This document shows positions 16,278-25,220 of a stretch of 64,000 nt of DNA, in pieces. The stretch's first letter is position 1. The number at the start of each line of letters is the position of its first letter. The notes beneath the pieces are model-generated. The model was given only the letters and a program-made list of their open reading frames with translations. It searched no databases and was not told the origin of the DNA. This stretch comes from Devosia ginsengisoli (lineage in GTDB: Bacteria > Pseudomonadota > Alphaproteobacteria > Rhizobiales > Devosiaceae): the NCBI RefSeq assembly GCF_024707105.1, contig NZ_JANQAJ010000006.1, positions 992,001 to 1,056,000 of the forward strand, written 5' to 3'. The translations under genes were made by a program, and so were the position numbers.

Positions 16278-17366
16278 ATGCCGGTCTGGTCGCCTCAGCA
16301 GGACGCGGCGCTCAAGGCCGTGTCCGATTGGCTCAAGGACCGGAACGGCCCGCAGGTCTTCCGCCTGTTCGGCTGGGCCGGTACCGGCAAGTCGACGCTC
16401 GCCGTACATCTGGCGCAGGATGTCCGAAGCGTCAAATATGCCGCCTTCACCGGCAAGGCGGCCCTGGTCATGCGCAAGCGCGGCTGCAAGGGCGCCCAGA
16501 CCATCCATAGCCTGATCTATACTTTGGTCAGCGAGAAGGAAGGCGAGCCGCGCTTCGTGCTGGACGATGAATCGCCCGCCGCCGATGCCGATCTCATCGT
16601 CATCGACGAAGTCTCCATGGTGGACGAGCAACTGGGCAAAGACCTGCTGTCCTTCGGGGTCAAGGTGCTGGTGCTGGGCGATCCGTTCCAGTTGCCGCCG
16701 GTGCAGGGCGCCGGCTTCTTCACCGCTGACGAACCGGACATCATGCTGACCGAAATCCATCGGCAGGCGGCGGACAATCCGATCATCCATCTTTCCATGC
16801 AGGTGCGCGAAGGCGGTTTTCTCGAACGCGGCACCTATGGCGATTCCATCGTGGTGGGCCGCGACAATGTCGATCGCAATGCGGTGCTGGAGGCCGACCA
16901 GGTGCTGGTGGGCCGCAACAAGACCCGCCTGCAATACAATGACCGCCTGCGCGAGCTGAAGGGCCTGCCCTTCCACGAGCCGGTCGAAGGCGACCGCATG
17001 GTCTGCCTCCGCAACAATCCGCGCAAGAAGCTGCTCAACGGCCAGATCTGGATCGTCACCGAGGTCACCAGGCGCAGCAATGGCAAATATTCGCTGCTGC
17101 TGGGCGCCGACGAGGGCAAGGGCGAGGCGCGGGTGCTGACGCACAAGGCCTTCTTTTCCGGCGAGGAAGATACGATGAGCTGGCCCGAGCGCCGCCAGTT
17201 CGACGAGTTCACCTTCGGCTATTGCCTCACCGTCCACAAGGCGCAGGGCAGCCAGTGGGACAATGTCTATCTGTTCGACGAGAGCTTCGTGTTTCGCGAG
17301 GAGCGGGCACGCTGGCTCTATACCGGCATTACCCGCGCCGCCGAAAAGATCACTGTCGTGTCCTGA
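16278..17366 (+). CDS. RecD-like superfamily 1 DNA helicase/AAA ATPase
   Basis: A 362-aa protein with Walker A GWAGTGKST (about residue 32), the TGKAAL motif typical of RecD, Walker B VIDEVSMVD, a motif III GDPFQLPPVQG, and C-terminal YCLTVHKAQGSQW with LYTGITRA. This is the compact RecD2/Pif1-like architecture without a long N-terminal domain. Its ATG overlaps the TGA of a 20-codon open frame starting GTG 16216, which itself overlaps the end of the aldo/keto reductase gene, so translational coupling is plausible. The likely role is DNA unwinding in repair. Confidence 0.88.
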   Translation: MPVWSPQQDAALKAVSDWLKDRNGPQVFRLFGWAGTGKSTLAVHLAQDVRSVKYAAFTGKAALVMRKRGCKGAQTIHSLIYTLVSEKEGEPRFVLDDESPAADADLIVIDEVSMVDEQLGKDLLSFGVKVLVLGDPFQLPPVQGAGFFTADEPDIMLTEIHRQAADNPIIHLSMQVREGGFLERGTYGDSIVVGRDNVDRNAVLEADQVLVGRNKTRLQYNDRLRELKGLPFHEPVEGDRMVCLRNNPRKKLLNGQIWIVTEVTRRSNGKYSLLLGADEGKGEARVLTHKAFFSGEEDTMSWPERRQFDEFTFGYCLTVHKAQGSQWDNVYLFDESFVFREERARWLYTGITRAAEKITVVS

Positions 17367-17553
17367 CCGCGCCGTAATGCCATAACAAAGCCAAAGTCCG
17401 GCGACTGTTCTGTTGGCGGCGAAATCTTTCGCCAAGTAGACCAAATTGCTGACGTTTCTTGTCGCGGCGGTGCTTGCGCATCGGGGCCCTATACCCCATT
17501 TTGCCCGTAGAGATTTCCAGCAGCCCGGATCATCCCCCCTGGACGGAGGCATC

Positions 17554-19863
17554 ATGCACCACGACACCCCCCTGATCACAACGATCGTCGCGGGTCTGGT
17601 GCTGGCCTATATCTTCGGCATGATCGCCAATCGCTTCAAGATGCCGCCTTTGGTGGGGTATCTGTTTGCGGGCGTGCTGGCCGGGCCCTATACGCCCGGT
17701 TTCGTGGCCGATCAGGCGGTTGGCGCGGAATTGGCCGAACTGGGCGTGATCCTGCTCATGTTCGGCGTCGGGCTGCATTTCTCCCTCAAGGACCTGCTGA
17801 GCGTGCGGGCGCTGGCCATTCCCGGCGCGGTCGGCCAGATTGCCCTGGCGACATTGCTGGGCTTCGGGCTCGGCACGCTGCTGGGCTGGGACACGGGGGC
17901 GTCGCTGCTCTTCGGGCTGGCCCTGTCCTGCGCCTCCACCGTCGTGCTGCTCAAGGCCATGCAGGACCGGCGCCTGCTCGAAACCGACCGTGGCCGCATC
18001 GCCGTGGGCTGGCTGATCGTCGAGGATCTGGTCTGTATCCTGGCGCTGGTGCTGATCCCTGCTTTCGCGGCCCTGGGCGGCAGCGAAAATGCCCCGCATG
18101 ACCCCTTCGTCTCGTTTGTCGAGCGGCTGGTTGGCGGCGGCATCGGCATCTGGGGGGTGATTGCGCTCACCGCAATCAAGATCGCCGGCTTTATCGGTTT
18201 CATGCTCATCGTGGGCCGCCGCATCATTCCCTGGGCCCTGCATGGCACCGCGCATACCGGCAGCCGCGAGCTGTTTCGCCTCGCGGTGCTCGCCATCGCG
18301 CTGGGCGTGGCGCTCGGTTCGGCCGTGCTGTTCGGCGTATCGCTGGCGCTGGGTGCGTTCTTTGCCGGCATGATCCTCTCCGAGAGCGAACTCAGCCACC
18401 GCGCGGCGCAGGAAACCCTGCCGTTGCGCGACGCCTTCTCGGTGCTGTTCTTCGTGTCGGTCGGCATGCTGTTCGACCCGATGACCATTGTCGATGATCC
18501 GCTGCCGCTGCTGGCGACGGTCTTCATCATCGTCATCGGCAAGTCGCTGGCCGCCTTCGGCATCGTGCTGCTGTTCCGGCGGCCGGTTTCGACGGCGCTG
18601 ACCATTTCGGCTTCGCTGGCGCAGATCGGCGAATTCTCCTTCATCATCGCCAGCATGGGCGTGGCCCTGGCCATCATGCCCAAGGAAGCGCAGGATCTGG
18701 TGCTGGCCGGATCGGTGGTGTCGATCATCCTCAATCCGGTCGTGTTCTGGGCGGTCGACCTGGCCAAGCCGCGCCTCGAAGCCAAGGCGGCGGCGCGCAA
18801 GGCGGCCCAGGCCGAGCAGGATGGGCCGCGCATCGAGCCCACCGACTTGTCCGAAGCCGCCAACGGCCCCATCACCACCGACGCGCCGAGCGAGGCGGCG
18901 GTCGATAGCGGCGCTCCCGGCTCCGATGACGATACGGGCGAGCCCTCCCATCAGACCGGCCATACCGTACTGGTCGGCTATGGCCAGGTCGGCCGCATCC
19001 TGGCCGCAGGCATCAAGGAAGATGGCGGCGGGCTCGTGGTGATCGAGGATTCCGACCACGATGTCGCGGCGGCGCGGGCGGCAGGTTTCGAAGTCGTCTT
19101 CGGCAATGCCGCCAGCGCCGATACGCTCAGGCTCGCCAACCTGCCGCAGGCCCGCAACCTGCTGATCGCCATCGCCAATGCCTTCGAGGCCGGCACGGTC
19201 TGCGAATCCGGCCGCAAGCTCAATCCCGGCATTTCCATCATCGCCCGCGCCTATTCCGAGGAAGAAGAAGACTTCCTGCGCAATCTCGGTGCCACCGCGG
19301 TTATCAGGGGCGAGCGCGAGATCGGCAAGGGCATCCTGACCTTCCTGCGCGGTGATGGCGGCGATATGGCCGCCCCGGCCATGCCGGTGCCCGAAGAGCC
19401 CAAGCTGCCTGTGGTCGAGAACCTGCTTGAAAAGGTCGCCGCGGCGCCCGTCGTTACCGAATCCGAAACCGTCATCGAATTGCCGCCGCCCGACGACGAG
19501 GCGCCGGCTGCCGATGAGGTCGAGCCAGGACCCGTCGAAGCCATCGGCGAGGCGCCCGCTGCCATCGACGAAGTCGTGGTGCCGCCACCGGCCGAGCCGG
19601 CTGCCGAGACACATGCAGAGACCGAAGTTGAGCCGGACGCCGCTCCGGATATCGAGCCCGAACCCGAGCCGGTGGCCGAACCTGAACCTCAGCCGGAAAG
19701 TCCCGCGGAACCCGAGCCGCAGACAGCGGCCGCGATCGATGCGGAGACCGAGCGGGAGGCTGACGACGAGACCAATGAGGGCGGCATTGCCCCGCCCGAA
19801 GAAGACAGTGAAACCGAAGAGCGCAATACTGTGCCGCCGGTGGTTCCCGAGCCCAAAAGCTAA
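17554..19863 (+). CDS. Kef-type monovalent cation:proton antiporter (CPA2) with RCK domain and acidic tail
   Basis: A 769-aa inner-membrane protein. Residues 1 to about 405 hold the Na+/H+ exchanger-type transmembrane core, with PPLVGYLFAGVLAGPYTPGF, GVGLHFSLKDLL and FFVSVGMLFDP. An acidic linker leads to an RCK_N/TrkA-N nucleotide-binding domain (VLVGYGQVGRILA, about residues 469-600). The last ~160 residues are an unusual run of Pro/Glu/Ala repeats, long for this family and probably disordered. The start at 17554 has a GGAGG site; the longer frame to 17446 has no support. The YbaL/KefB type is implied; ion specificity is not determined. Confidence 0.9.
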   Translation: MHHDTPLITTIVAGLVLAYIFGMIANRFKMPPLVGYLFAGVLAGPYTPGFVADQAVGAELAELGVILLMFGVGLHFSLKDLLSVRALAIPGAVGQIALATLLGFGLGTLLGWDTGASLLFGLALSCASTVVLLKAMQDRRLLETDRGRIAVGWLIVEDLVCILALVLIPAFAALGGSENAPHDPFVSFVERLVGGGIGIWGVIALTAIKIAGFIGFMLIVGRRIIPWALHGTAHTGSRELFRLAVLAIALGVALGSAVLFGVSLALGAFFAGMILSESELSHRAAQETLPLRDAFSVLFFVSVGMLFDPMTIVDDPLPLLATVFIIVIGKSLAAFGIVLLFRRPVSTALTISASLAQIGEFSFIIASMGVALAIMPKEAQDLVLAGSVVSIILNPVVFWAVDLAKPRLEAKAAARKAAQAEQDGPRIEPTDLSEAANGPITTDAPSEAAVDSGAPGSDDDTGEPSHQTGHTVLVGYGQVGRILAAGIKEDGGGLVVIEDSDHDVAAARAAGFEVVFGNAASADTLRLANLPQARNLLIAIANAFEAGTVCESGRKLNPGISIIARAYSEEEEDFLRNLGATAVIRGEREIGKGILTFLRGDGGDMAAPAMPVPEEPKLPVVENLLEKVAAAPVVTESETVIELPPPDDEAPAADEVEPGPVEAIGEAPAAIDEVVVPPPAEPAAETHAETEVEPDAAPDIEPEPEPVAEPEPQPESPAEPEPQTAAAIDAETEREADDETNEGGIAPPEEDSETEERNTVPPVVPEPKS

Positions 19864-19970
19864 GGTCTTGTCAAAGGCTTGGCGTGGGGCGCATAGAAGT
19901 TAGGGGCAGGCTCTTCTGCTCCCGTCGAGTTTCGGCGCGCCGCACGGGCGCGCCAGGAATATGTGGGCCG

Positions 19971-20399
19971 ATGATTTCGCAGAAAGCCAAATACGCCTTG
20001 CGCGCGCTGGTCTCCCTCGCACGGGCCGAGCGCGGTGAAACCATGATGATCGGCGAGATTTCCCAGGAACAGGCGATCCCCAAGAAGTTCCTCGAACAGA
20101 TCCTGCTCGAGCTCAAGCGCGCGGGGTTCGTGTCCAGCCGGCGCGGCCGTTCCGGCGGCTATGAATTGCTCAAGGCGCCCGAGGAAATCATGTTCGGCGA
20201 AGTGCTGCGGCTGATCGACGGGCCGGTCGCGCCGCTGCCCTGCCTCTCCAAAATCGCGTATAAACGCTGCAAGGATTGCCGCGACGAGGCGTCCTGCGAA
20301 ATCCGCCATGTCTTCGAGCGCGTGACGCTGGCCACCCGCGACGTGCTGGACCACACGACGCTGGCCGATTCCCTGCGGCTGGAAGATTTGCCGGTTTAG
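19971..20399 (+). CDS. Rrf2-family transcriptional regulator with four-cysteine region
   Basis: A 142-aa protein opening MISQKAKYALRALVSLA, the winged-helix start of Rrf2 proteins, with GGYELLKAPEEI in the wing. A cysteine cluster (PCLSKIAYKRC-KDC-RDEASC) lies at residues about 84-105, the place where IscR/NsrR/RirA-type members bind an Fe-S cluster. It may therefore sense iron, redox or NO. The start at 19971 is chosen because upstream residues to 19884 do not match the family. It sits alone next to a palindromic repeat. Confidence 0.87.
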   Translation: MISQKAKYALRALVSLARAERGETMMIGEISQEQAIPKKFLEQILLELKRAGFVSSRRGRSGGYELLKAPEEIMFGEVLRLIDGPVAPLPCLSKIAYKRCKDCRDEASCEIRHVFERVTLATRDVLDHTTLADSLRLEDLPV

Positions 20400-20403
20400 C
20401 ACT

Positions 20404-20564
20404 CTTCCCCCTCTCCCCTTGAGGGAGAGGGATGACCTGACGCGTTCAGCGGAAGGTCAGGGTGAGGGGTGCTGCGCCATCCCATGCTTCAATGTTCTTG
20501 GATAGCGCAGGACCCCTCATCCGCCCTTCGGGCACCTTCTCCCTCAAGGGGAGAAGGGAAGGGG
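20404..20564. repeat. GC-rich palindromic intergenic repeat (CTCCCC family, copy 3)
   Basis: The left arm contains a ctctccccttgagggagag hairpin (20412-20430) and the right arm a cttctccctcaaggggagaag hairpin (20537-20557), with flanking ggtgaggggt / acccctcat complements. It lies in the convergent gap between the Rrf2 gene and purU and may double as a bidirectional terminator. Confidence 0.72.
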
Positions 20565-20576
20565 CGCTACCCAAAC

Positions 20577-21431
20577 CTACCCGAACACCACGGTCTTCTT
20601 CCCGTTCAGCATGACCCGGTTTTCCAGGTGCAGCTTCACCGCCCTGGCCAGCACGCGGCTTTCGATATCCCGCCCGGCGGCCACCAGGTCGTCGGGGCTC
20701 ATGGCATGGGTCACACGGGCGGTTTCCTGCTCGATGATCGGGCCTTCGTCGAGGTCCGGCGTCACATAATGGGCGGTGGCGCCGATGATCTTGACGCCGC
20801 GCTCATGGGCCTGGTGATAGGGCTTGGCGCCCTTGAAGCTGGGCAGGAAGGAATGGTGGATATTGATCACCTGCCCGAAGAGCCGCGTCGAAAGATTATC
20901 CGACAGCACCTGCATGTAGCGCGCCAGCACGACGAGGTCTGCGCCGGTCTGCTTGACCAAAGCCAGCACCTGCTCCTCCTGCGCCGCCTTGGTGTCTCTG
21001 GTCACCGGCAGGAGGTGGAAGGGAATGCCGGCATCCTCGGCAATCCTGCGCGTATCGTCATGGTTGGAAATGATCGCCGCGACCTCCGCATCGAGCCAGC
21101 CGACGCGGATCTGGTAAAGCAGATGCAGCAAAGTGTGGTCGAACTTGGAGACCATGATGACCACGCGCTTCTTGCGCGCATCATCGGCCAGGCTCGTCTT
21201 CATCGAAAAGCGCTCGATGGGCGATTTCAGCGCCCGCTCGATGGAATCGCGCCCCACGCCGTCAGGCGCGGTAAAGGCCAGTCGCATGAAGAAACGGTCG
21301 GTCTCGCGATCCCAGAACTGATTGGATTCGGCGATATTGGCGCCCAGGGCCGCCAGCTCGGTGGTGATGGCAGCGACGATGCCGGGGCGGTCGGCGCAGG
21401 ACAGGGTGAGAACGAAACTGGCCGAGGACAT
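20577..21431 (-). CDS. purU: Formyltetrahydrofolate deformylase
   Basis: A 284-aa enzyme releasing formate from 10-formyl-THF, supplying formate to PurT-type purine synthesis or balancing one-carbon pools. The N-terminal ACT domain (LTLSCADRPGIVAAITTELAALG) and the formyltransferase domain (ISNHDDTRRIAEDAGIPF, INIHHSFLPSFKGAKPYHQA, GATAHYVTPDLDEGPII with the catalytic Asn/His/Asp set) are complete. The ATG at 21431 has a GGAG site 8 nt upstream; a GTG at 21440 is also in frame. A terminator and micro-ORF lie in its leader region. Confidence 0.95.
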   Translation of the reverse strand: MSSASFVLTLSCADRPGIVAAITTELAALGANIAESNQFWDRETDRFFMRLAFTAPDGVGRDSIERALKSPIERFSMKTSLADDARKKRVVIMVSKFDHTLLHLLYQIRVGWLDAEVAAIISNHDDTRRIAEDAGIPFHLLPVTRDTKAAQEEQVLALVKQTGADLVVLARYMQVLSDNLSTRLFGQVINIHHSFLPSFKGAKPYHQAHERGVKIIGATAHYVTPDLDEGPIIEQETARVTHAMSPDDLVAAGRDIESRVLARAVKLHLENRVMLNGKKTVVFG

Positions 21432-21495
21432 CGCAGGCACTCCAACAAAGCTGGCAGCGGTATCAATGGCCTGGGCTTCCGCGTCAAGAGCGCAG

Positions 21496-21530
21496 CAAAA
21501 AGGGCCGCCCTGAGAGGGACGGCCCTTCCT
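21496..21530 (-). terminator. Intrinsic terminator between micro-ORF and purU
   Basis: On the minus strand aagggccg and cggccctt (21527-21520 and 21507-21500) form a GC-rich stem with a further paired loop, followed by five T residues. It lies after the 23-codon ORF and 65 nt before the purU start, so read-through or attenuation would decide purU expression from the upstream promoter. Confidence 0.8.
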
Positions 21531-21545
21531 GAGTTTTCGGCCTAT

Positions 21546-21562
21546 GGAGCGCCAGGCGCTCC
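21546..21562. other. Perfect hairpin in the purU leader region
   Basis: GGAGCGCC-A-GGCGCTCC is a 17-nt perfect dyad between the micro-ORF and the terminator. A further short dyad, tcgggatcgcccga, lies at about 21581-21594. Together with the terminator they could form alternative RNA structures. Confidence 0.6.
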
Positions 21563-21613
21563 AATTCTCGAATGCATCGGGCGATCCCGACGCTTCGGCC
21601 TTAGGAGGAGCTG

Positions 21614-21685
21614 CTAGCCGAGAGTCTCCCGAACCAGCACCAAAAATCCAAGACCCTCTTCGAGCGCCGTAATCTCATAAGACAT
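21614..21685 (-). CDS. 23-aa micro-ORF with a perfect extended Shine-Dalgarno site
   Basis: ATG 21685 opens a 23-codon frame (MSYEITALEEGLGFLVLVRE..) ending TAG at 21614. Directly upstream on the minus strand is aaggaggtgatcc, a 13-nt exact complement of the 16S rRNA 3' tail, 3 nt before the ATG. Such a complete match is rare and argues strongly that the frame is translated. The peptide is amphipathic with a hydrophobic GFLVLV core. It is followed by hairpins and a terminator ahead of purU. It could be a leader peptide or an independent small protein; no known family is recognised. Confidence 0.6.
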   Translation of the reverse strand: MSYEITALEEGLGFLVLVRETLG

Positions 21686-21790
21686 TGGATCACCTCCTTC
21701 ACGTTGGTTGAACATGACAGGGATGGTGCGCTGATTTTTCGCATCTGTCCAGCCTCGCGACATTGCTAGAGTCCGGGCGAGACCGAAGCG

Positions 21791-22219
21791 ATGACCAATC
21801 CGCGCGACGTCAAATATGCCAATGAAAGCATTGCCCGCTGGCAGGATGCCCTGAAGCGGCGCGGATTGCTTGCCACCAACAACATCGCCTTTGCCTGCCT
21901 GCGCGGGTTCCTGCACGAATTGCGCGCCCGCCTGCCGCTCGCCGCCATCGCCACCGTCGGCAACCATCTGCCGGCGGTGCAGCGCGGCGTCTTCTATCAG
22001 GACTGGGTGCCGTCCGAACCGCTGCCCACGCCCGATCTCGCCACATTCGAGACGGCGCTGGCCAGGCGGCTGCTGCCGCATATCCACATGCCCGACGGGC
22101 TGGTCGCCGACATGCTGTGGCTCATTGGCACCGAGAGCGAGACATTCGACGCGGCGGCGATCCGCGCCGTGCTCCCCGTGCCGCTGGCCGAGGTCTGGGA
22201 CAGGCTGACATTCAGGTGA
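21791..22219 (+). CDS. DUF2267-type protein
   Basis: A 142-aa soluble protein with the DUF2267 pattern: AFACLRGFLHELRARLPLAAIATVGNHLPAVQRGVFYQDW. The function of the family is unknown. It is divergent from the micro-ORF/purU unit, sharing about 105 bp of intergenic DNA, and convergent with the potI gene. Confidence 0.75.
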   Translation: MTNPRDVKYANESIARWQDALKRRGLLATNNIAFACLRGFLHELRARLPLAAIATVGNHLPAVQRGVFYQDWVPSEPLPTPDLATFETALARRLLPHIHMPDGLVADMLWLIGTESETFDAAAIRAVLPVPLAEVWDRLTFR

Positions 22220-22277
22220 TGCCGGTCTGCAAATGCCAGTTCCCTGCGCTTCCGGTCCTCACGTACCCGTCGGGTCG

Positions 22278-23087
22278 CTAGCCCCGCGCCTTTTTCGGCC
22301 GCGCCCGCAATTGCAGAATAGTCGCCGCCAGCACGCCCAAAGCCACGATGCCGATGATGATGGTCGCCAGCGCATTGACGTCGGGCGACACGCCCAGCTT
22401 GACCTTGGAAAAGATCACCATGGGCAGGGTCGACGAGCCGGGGCCTGAGACGAAGCTGGCAATGACCAGGTCGTCCAGCGACAGGGTGAAACCGAGCAGC
22501 CAGCCCGACACCAGAGCCGGGGCGATGATGGGCAAAGTGATATCGAAGAAGGTGCGGATGGGCGAAGCGCCCAGATCCATGGCCGCTTCTTCCAGGCTCC
22601 GGTCGAAATCGGAAAGGCGCGACTGCACCACGACGCAGACATAGGCGGTGCAGAAAGTGGCATGGGCGATGACGATGGTCAGCATGCCGCGCCCCTGCGG
22701 CCAGCCCAAAGTGGACTCCATGGCAACGAAGAGCAGCAGCAAGGCCAGGCCCGTGATCACGTCGGGCATGACCAGCGGCGCCGAAACCATGCCGGAGAAC
22801 AGCGTCCTGCCCTTGAAGCGGCGGAAGCGCACCAGGGCCACGGCGGCCAGCGTCCCCAGCACCAGCGCGATAGTGGCGCTGAGCGCGGCGATCTGCAGGC
22901 TCAGCCAGGCGGCGCCGAGCAATTGCGGGTCGTTGAACAGTTCGCCATACCACTTGGTCGAAAAGCCCGACCATACGGTCACCAGCCGGCTCTCGTTGAA
23001 CGAGAAGATGACGAGGCTCACGATGGGCGCATAGAGGAATGCAAAGCCCAGAGCGGCGGCGATGGGAAGGAACCAGCTCCGGCGCAT
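22278..23087 (-). CDS. potI: Putrescine/spermidine ABC transporter permease, PotI/PotC type
   Basis: A 269-aa inner-membrane permease with about six transmembrane segments. The EAA loop reads EEAAMDLGASPIRTFFDITLPIIAPAL, the site that docks to the ATPase. FNESRLVTVWSGFSTKWYGELF near the N-terminus is typical of the PotC/PotI group. Its start lies 2 nt before the potH stop, and it is the last gene of the potGHI operon. Confidence 0.9.
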   Translation of the reverse strand: MRRSWFLPIAAALGFAFLYAPIVSLVIFSFNESRLVTVWSGFSTKWYGELFNDPQLLGAAWLSLQIAALSATIALVLGTLAAVALVRFRRFKGRTLFSGMVSAPLVMPDVITGLALLLLFVAMESTLGWPQGRGMLTIVIAHATFCTAYVCVVVQSRLSDFDRSLEEAAMDLGASPIRTFFDITLPIIAPALVSGWLLGFTLSLDDLVIASFVSGPGSSTLPMVIFSKVKLGVSPDVNALATIIIGIVALGVLAATILQLRARPKKARG

Positions 23088-23088
23088 G

Positions 23089-24042
23089 CTACTTCTCCAC
23101 CACGGCGCTTTGCGCGCGTTGCAGCAGCATGATGGGCACGACGACCACGACCAGCATGGCCATGGCCACCGCAGCGGCGCGCGGCCAGTTGGTGGCGCTG
23201 AAGAATTCGTCCCACAGCACGCGGCCGATCATCAGCGTCTCGGGTCCGCCCAGCAGCGAGGGAATGACGAATTCGCCGATGGCGGGGATGAAGACCAGCA
23301 TGGAGCCGGCGACGATGCCGGGCAGCGACAGCGGCAGGGTGACCGACAGGAAGGTGCGCAAGGGCCGGGCGCCGAGATCGGCCGAGGCCTCGAACAGCGA
23401 CACGTCGAGCTTCACCAGCGTCGTATAGAGCGGCAGGATCATGAAGGGCAGGTAGGTGTAGACGATGCCGACATAGACGGCGAAATCGGTCTGCATCATC
23501 ACCAGCGGCTGGATGCCGAACAGGCCCAGGAACTGGTTGATGACGCCATTGCCGCGCATGAAACCGGTCAGCGCATAGACGCGCAACAGGAAGGAGGTGA
23601 AGAAGGGCAGCACCACCAGCATCAGCAATATATTGCGCCAGCGGTCGGGTGCGCGGGCAATGGCATAGGCCATGGGATAGCCGATGAAGAGCGTGATCAC
23701 GGTGGCGATGGCCGCGATGCGGATCGAGCTCAGATAGGCCGCGACATAGAGATTGTCGGTGAACAGCCGGATGTAATTGTTGAGATGCAGCGTCAGCTGC
23801 ACCGTGCCCTCTTCGGTCGAGAGCAGAGCCGAATAGGGCGGCCGACCGAACTGCTTGGTGGCCAGCGAAATGCCGAAGACCACGGCCAGCGGCACGAGGA
23901 AGAAGACCAGCAGCCACAGCACCGGCGCGGCCAGTACCAGCATGCGGCCGGTAATGCCGACCCGGGCCAGCCGCCGTTCCACGACGTTCCACGGACGCAG
24001 CCGACGCGGTGGGGGAATGGTGGGTTCGTGGGCGGCGGTCAT
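23089..24042 (-). CDS. potH: Putrescine/spermidine ABC transporter permease, PotH/PotB type
   Basis: A 317-aa permease with a proline/arginine-rich cytoplasmic N-terminus and six predicted membrane segments. The docking loop is EASADLGARPLRTFLSVTLPLSLPGI. FIPAIGEFVIPSLLGGPETLMIG is a hallmark of PotB/PotH. The start at 24042 overlaps the potG stop (ATGA), so the much longer open frame to 24321 is not used. Confidence 0.9.
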   Translation of the reverse strand: MTAAHEPTIPPPRRLRPWNVVERRLARVGITGRMLVLAAPVLWLLVFFLVPLAVVFGISLATKQFGRPPYSALLSTEEGTVQLTLHLNNYIRLFTDNLYVAAYLSSIRIAAIATVITLFIGYPMAYAIARAPDRWRNILLMLVVLPFFTSFLLRVYALTGFMRGNGVINQFLGLFGIQPLVMMQTDFAVYVGIVYTYLPFMILPLYTTLVKLDVSLFEASADLGARPLRTFLSVTLPLSLPGIVAGSMLVFIPAIGEFVIPSLLGGPETLMIGRVLWDEFFSATNWPRAAAVAMAMLVVVVVPIMLLQRAQSAVVEK

Positions 24043-25187
24043 ACCGTCAGCACCGAGCCTGAAGTGTCGCCCCAGGTGACATAGACCTGCTCGTCCCAGG
24101 TGATGGCATCGGGGTTGCCGCGCACCGTATTGGTCTGGGTCACGCGCAGGCGTTTGCCGCTGTCGAGCACCACCTGATAGACGCTCATGTCGCCGAGATA
24201 GCCGATATCCTCGACCACGCCATGGGTCACATTGGCATTGAAGGGATTGGCCGGCTTTTCGCGGCTCAGATGCAGCTTTTCCGGGCGGATGGCCCACCAC
24301 AGGATCTGCTCGGGCGCGCAATCGACGCCATGGCCGACATGGATGTCGCAGCCCAGCTCGGCCGAGCTGATGCGCACATGGTCCGGCTCGTCCTCGGTTA
24401 CCGTGCCCTCGACCATGTTGACCGAGCCGATGAAGCCGGCGACGAAGCGCGAATTGGGGAATTCATAGATATCGGTGGGCTCGCCGATCATGGCGATTTC
24501 GCCCTGGTTCATCACGCCGATGCGGGTGGCGAGGCTCATCGCCTCTTCCTGGTCGTGCGTCACCACAATGAAGGTCACGCCCAGCGTTTCCTGGATCTTG
24601 ACCAGTTCGAACTGGGTTTCCTCGCGCAGCTTCTTGTCGAGCGCGCCGAGCGGTTCGTCGAGCAGCAGCAGCTTGGGTCGTTTGGCGAGGGCCCGGGCCA
24701 GGGCCACGCGCTGCCGCTGGCCGCCCGACAACTGATGCGGCTTGCGCTTGCCATAGTCCTGCAGCTTCACCAGCGTCAGCAATTCGGCCACGCGTTCGGC
24801 GATTTCCGTTTTGGGCAGGCCGTCGCGCTTGAGGCCATAGGCGATGTTCTGTTCCACATTCATATGCGGAAACAGCGCATAGGACTGGAACATCATGTTG
24901 ACCGGCCGGTTATAGGGCGGCGCGTCGGTCATGTCCTGGCCGTCGATCTCGATGCGGCCGGCCGTGGGCTGTTCGAAGCCGGCCAGCATGCGCAGCAATG
25001 TCGACTTGCCCGAGCCCGAGCCGCCGAGCAGGCAGAACAATTCGCCCTTGTAGATATCGAGCGACACGTCGGAAACGGCGGCGACGTCGCCGAATTTCTT
25101 GGTGACGTTGCGGATGCGCACGAAGGGCTTGGCGGCAGGATCGCGCCAGGGGCGGGTATCGGCAGCGATCTGGGGTTTCTTGGCCAT
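24039..25187 (-). CDS. potG: Putrescine ABC transporter ATP-binding protein, PotG/PotA type
   Basis: A 382-aa ATPase with Walker A GGSGSGKST, signature LSGGQRQRVALARAL, Walker B LLLLDEPLGALD and the His switch VTHDQEEA. A C-terminal TOBE domain follows (about residues 290-380). It powers uptake through PotH/PotI with PotF as periplasmic receptor. It heads potGHI; the palindromic element at 25221 separates it from potF. Confidence 0.92.
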   Translation of the reverse strand: MAKKPQIAADTRPWRDPAAKPFVRIRNVTKKFGDVAAVSDVSLDIYKGELFCLLGGSGSGKSTLLRMLAGFEQPTAGRIEIDGQDMTDAPPYNRPVNMMFQSYALFPHMNVEQNIAYGLKRDGLPKTEIAERVAELLTLVKLQDYGKRKPHQLSGGQRQRVALARALAKRPKLLLLDEPLGALDKKLREETQFELVKIQETLGVTFIVVTHDQEEAMSLATRIGVMNQGEIAMIGEPTDIYEFPNSRFVAGFIGSVNMVEGTVTEDEPDHVRISSAELGCDIHVGHGVDCAPEQILWWAIRPEKLHLSREKPANPFNANVTHGVVEDIGYLGDMSVYQVVLDSGKRLRVTQTNTVRGNPDAITWDEQVYVTWGDTSGSVLTV

Positions 25188-25220
25188 TAAATTCTCGCGG
25201 CGACCGCGGCCTTACCAGTA

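Noticed and set aside
17530-19614. 694-codon open frame on the - strand
   Set aside because: Antisense shadow of the Kef-type antiporter, without domain signatures.
21673-21690. ggatcacctcctt on the + strand, identical to the 3' end of 16S rRNA
   Set aside because: No other 16S sequence is present; on the minus strand it is the ribosome site of the micro-ORF.
23089-24321. Longer potH reading frame starting at 24321
   Set aside because: The extra 93 codons overlap potG; the ATGA overlap at 24039-24042 gives the normal start.
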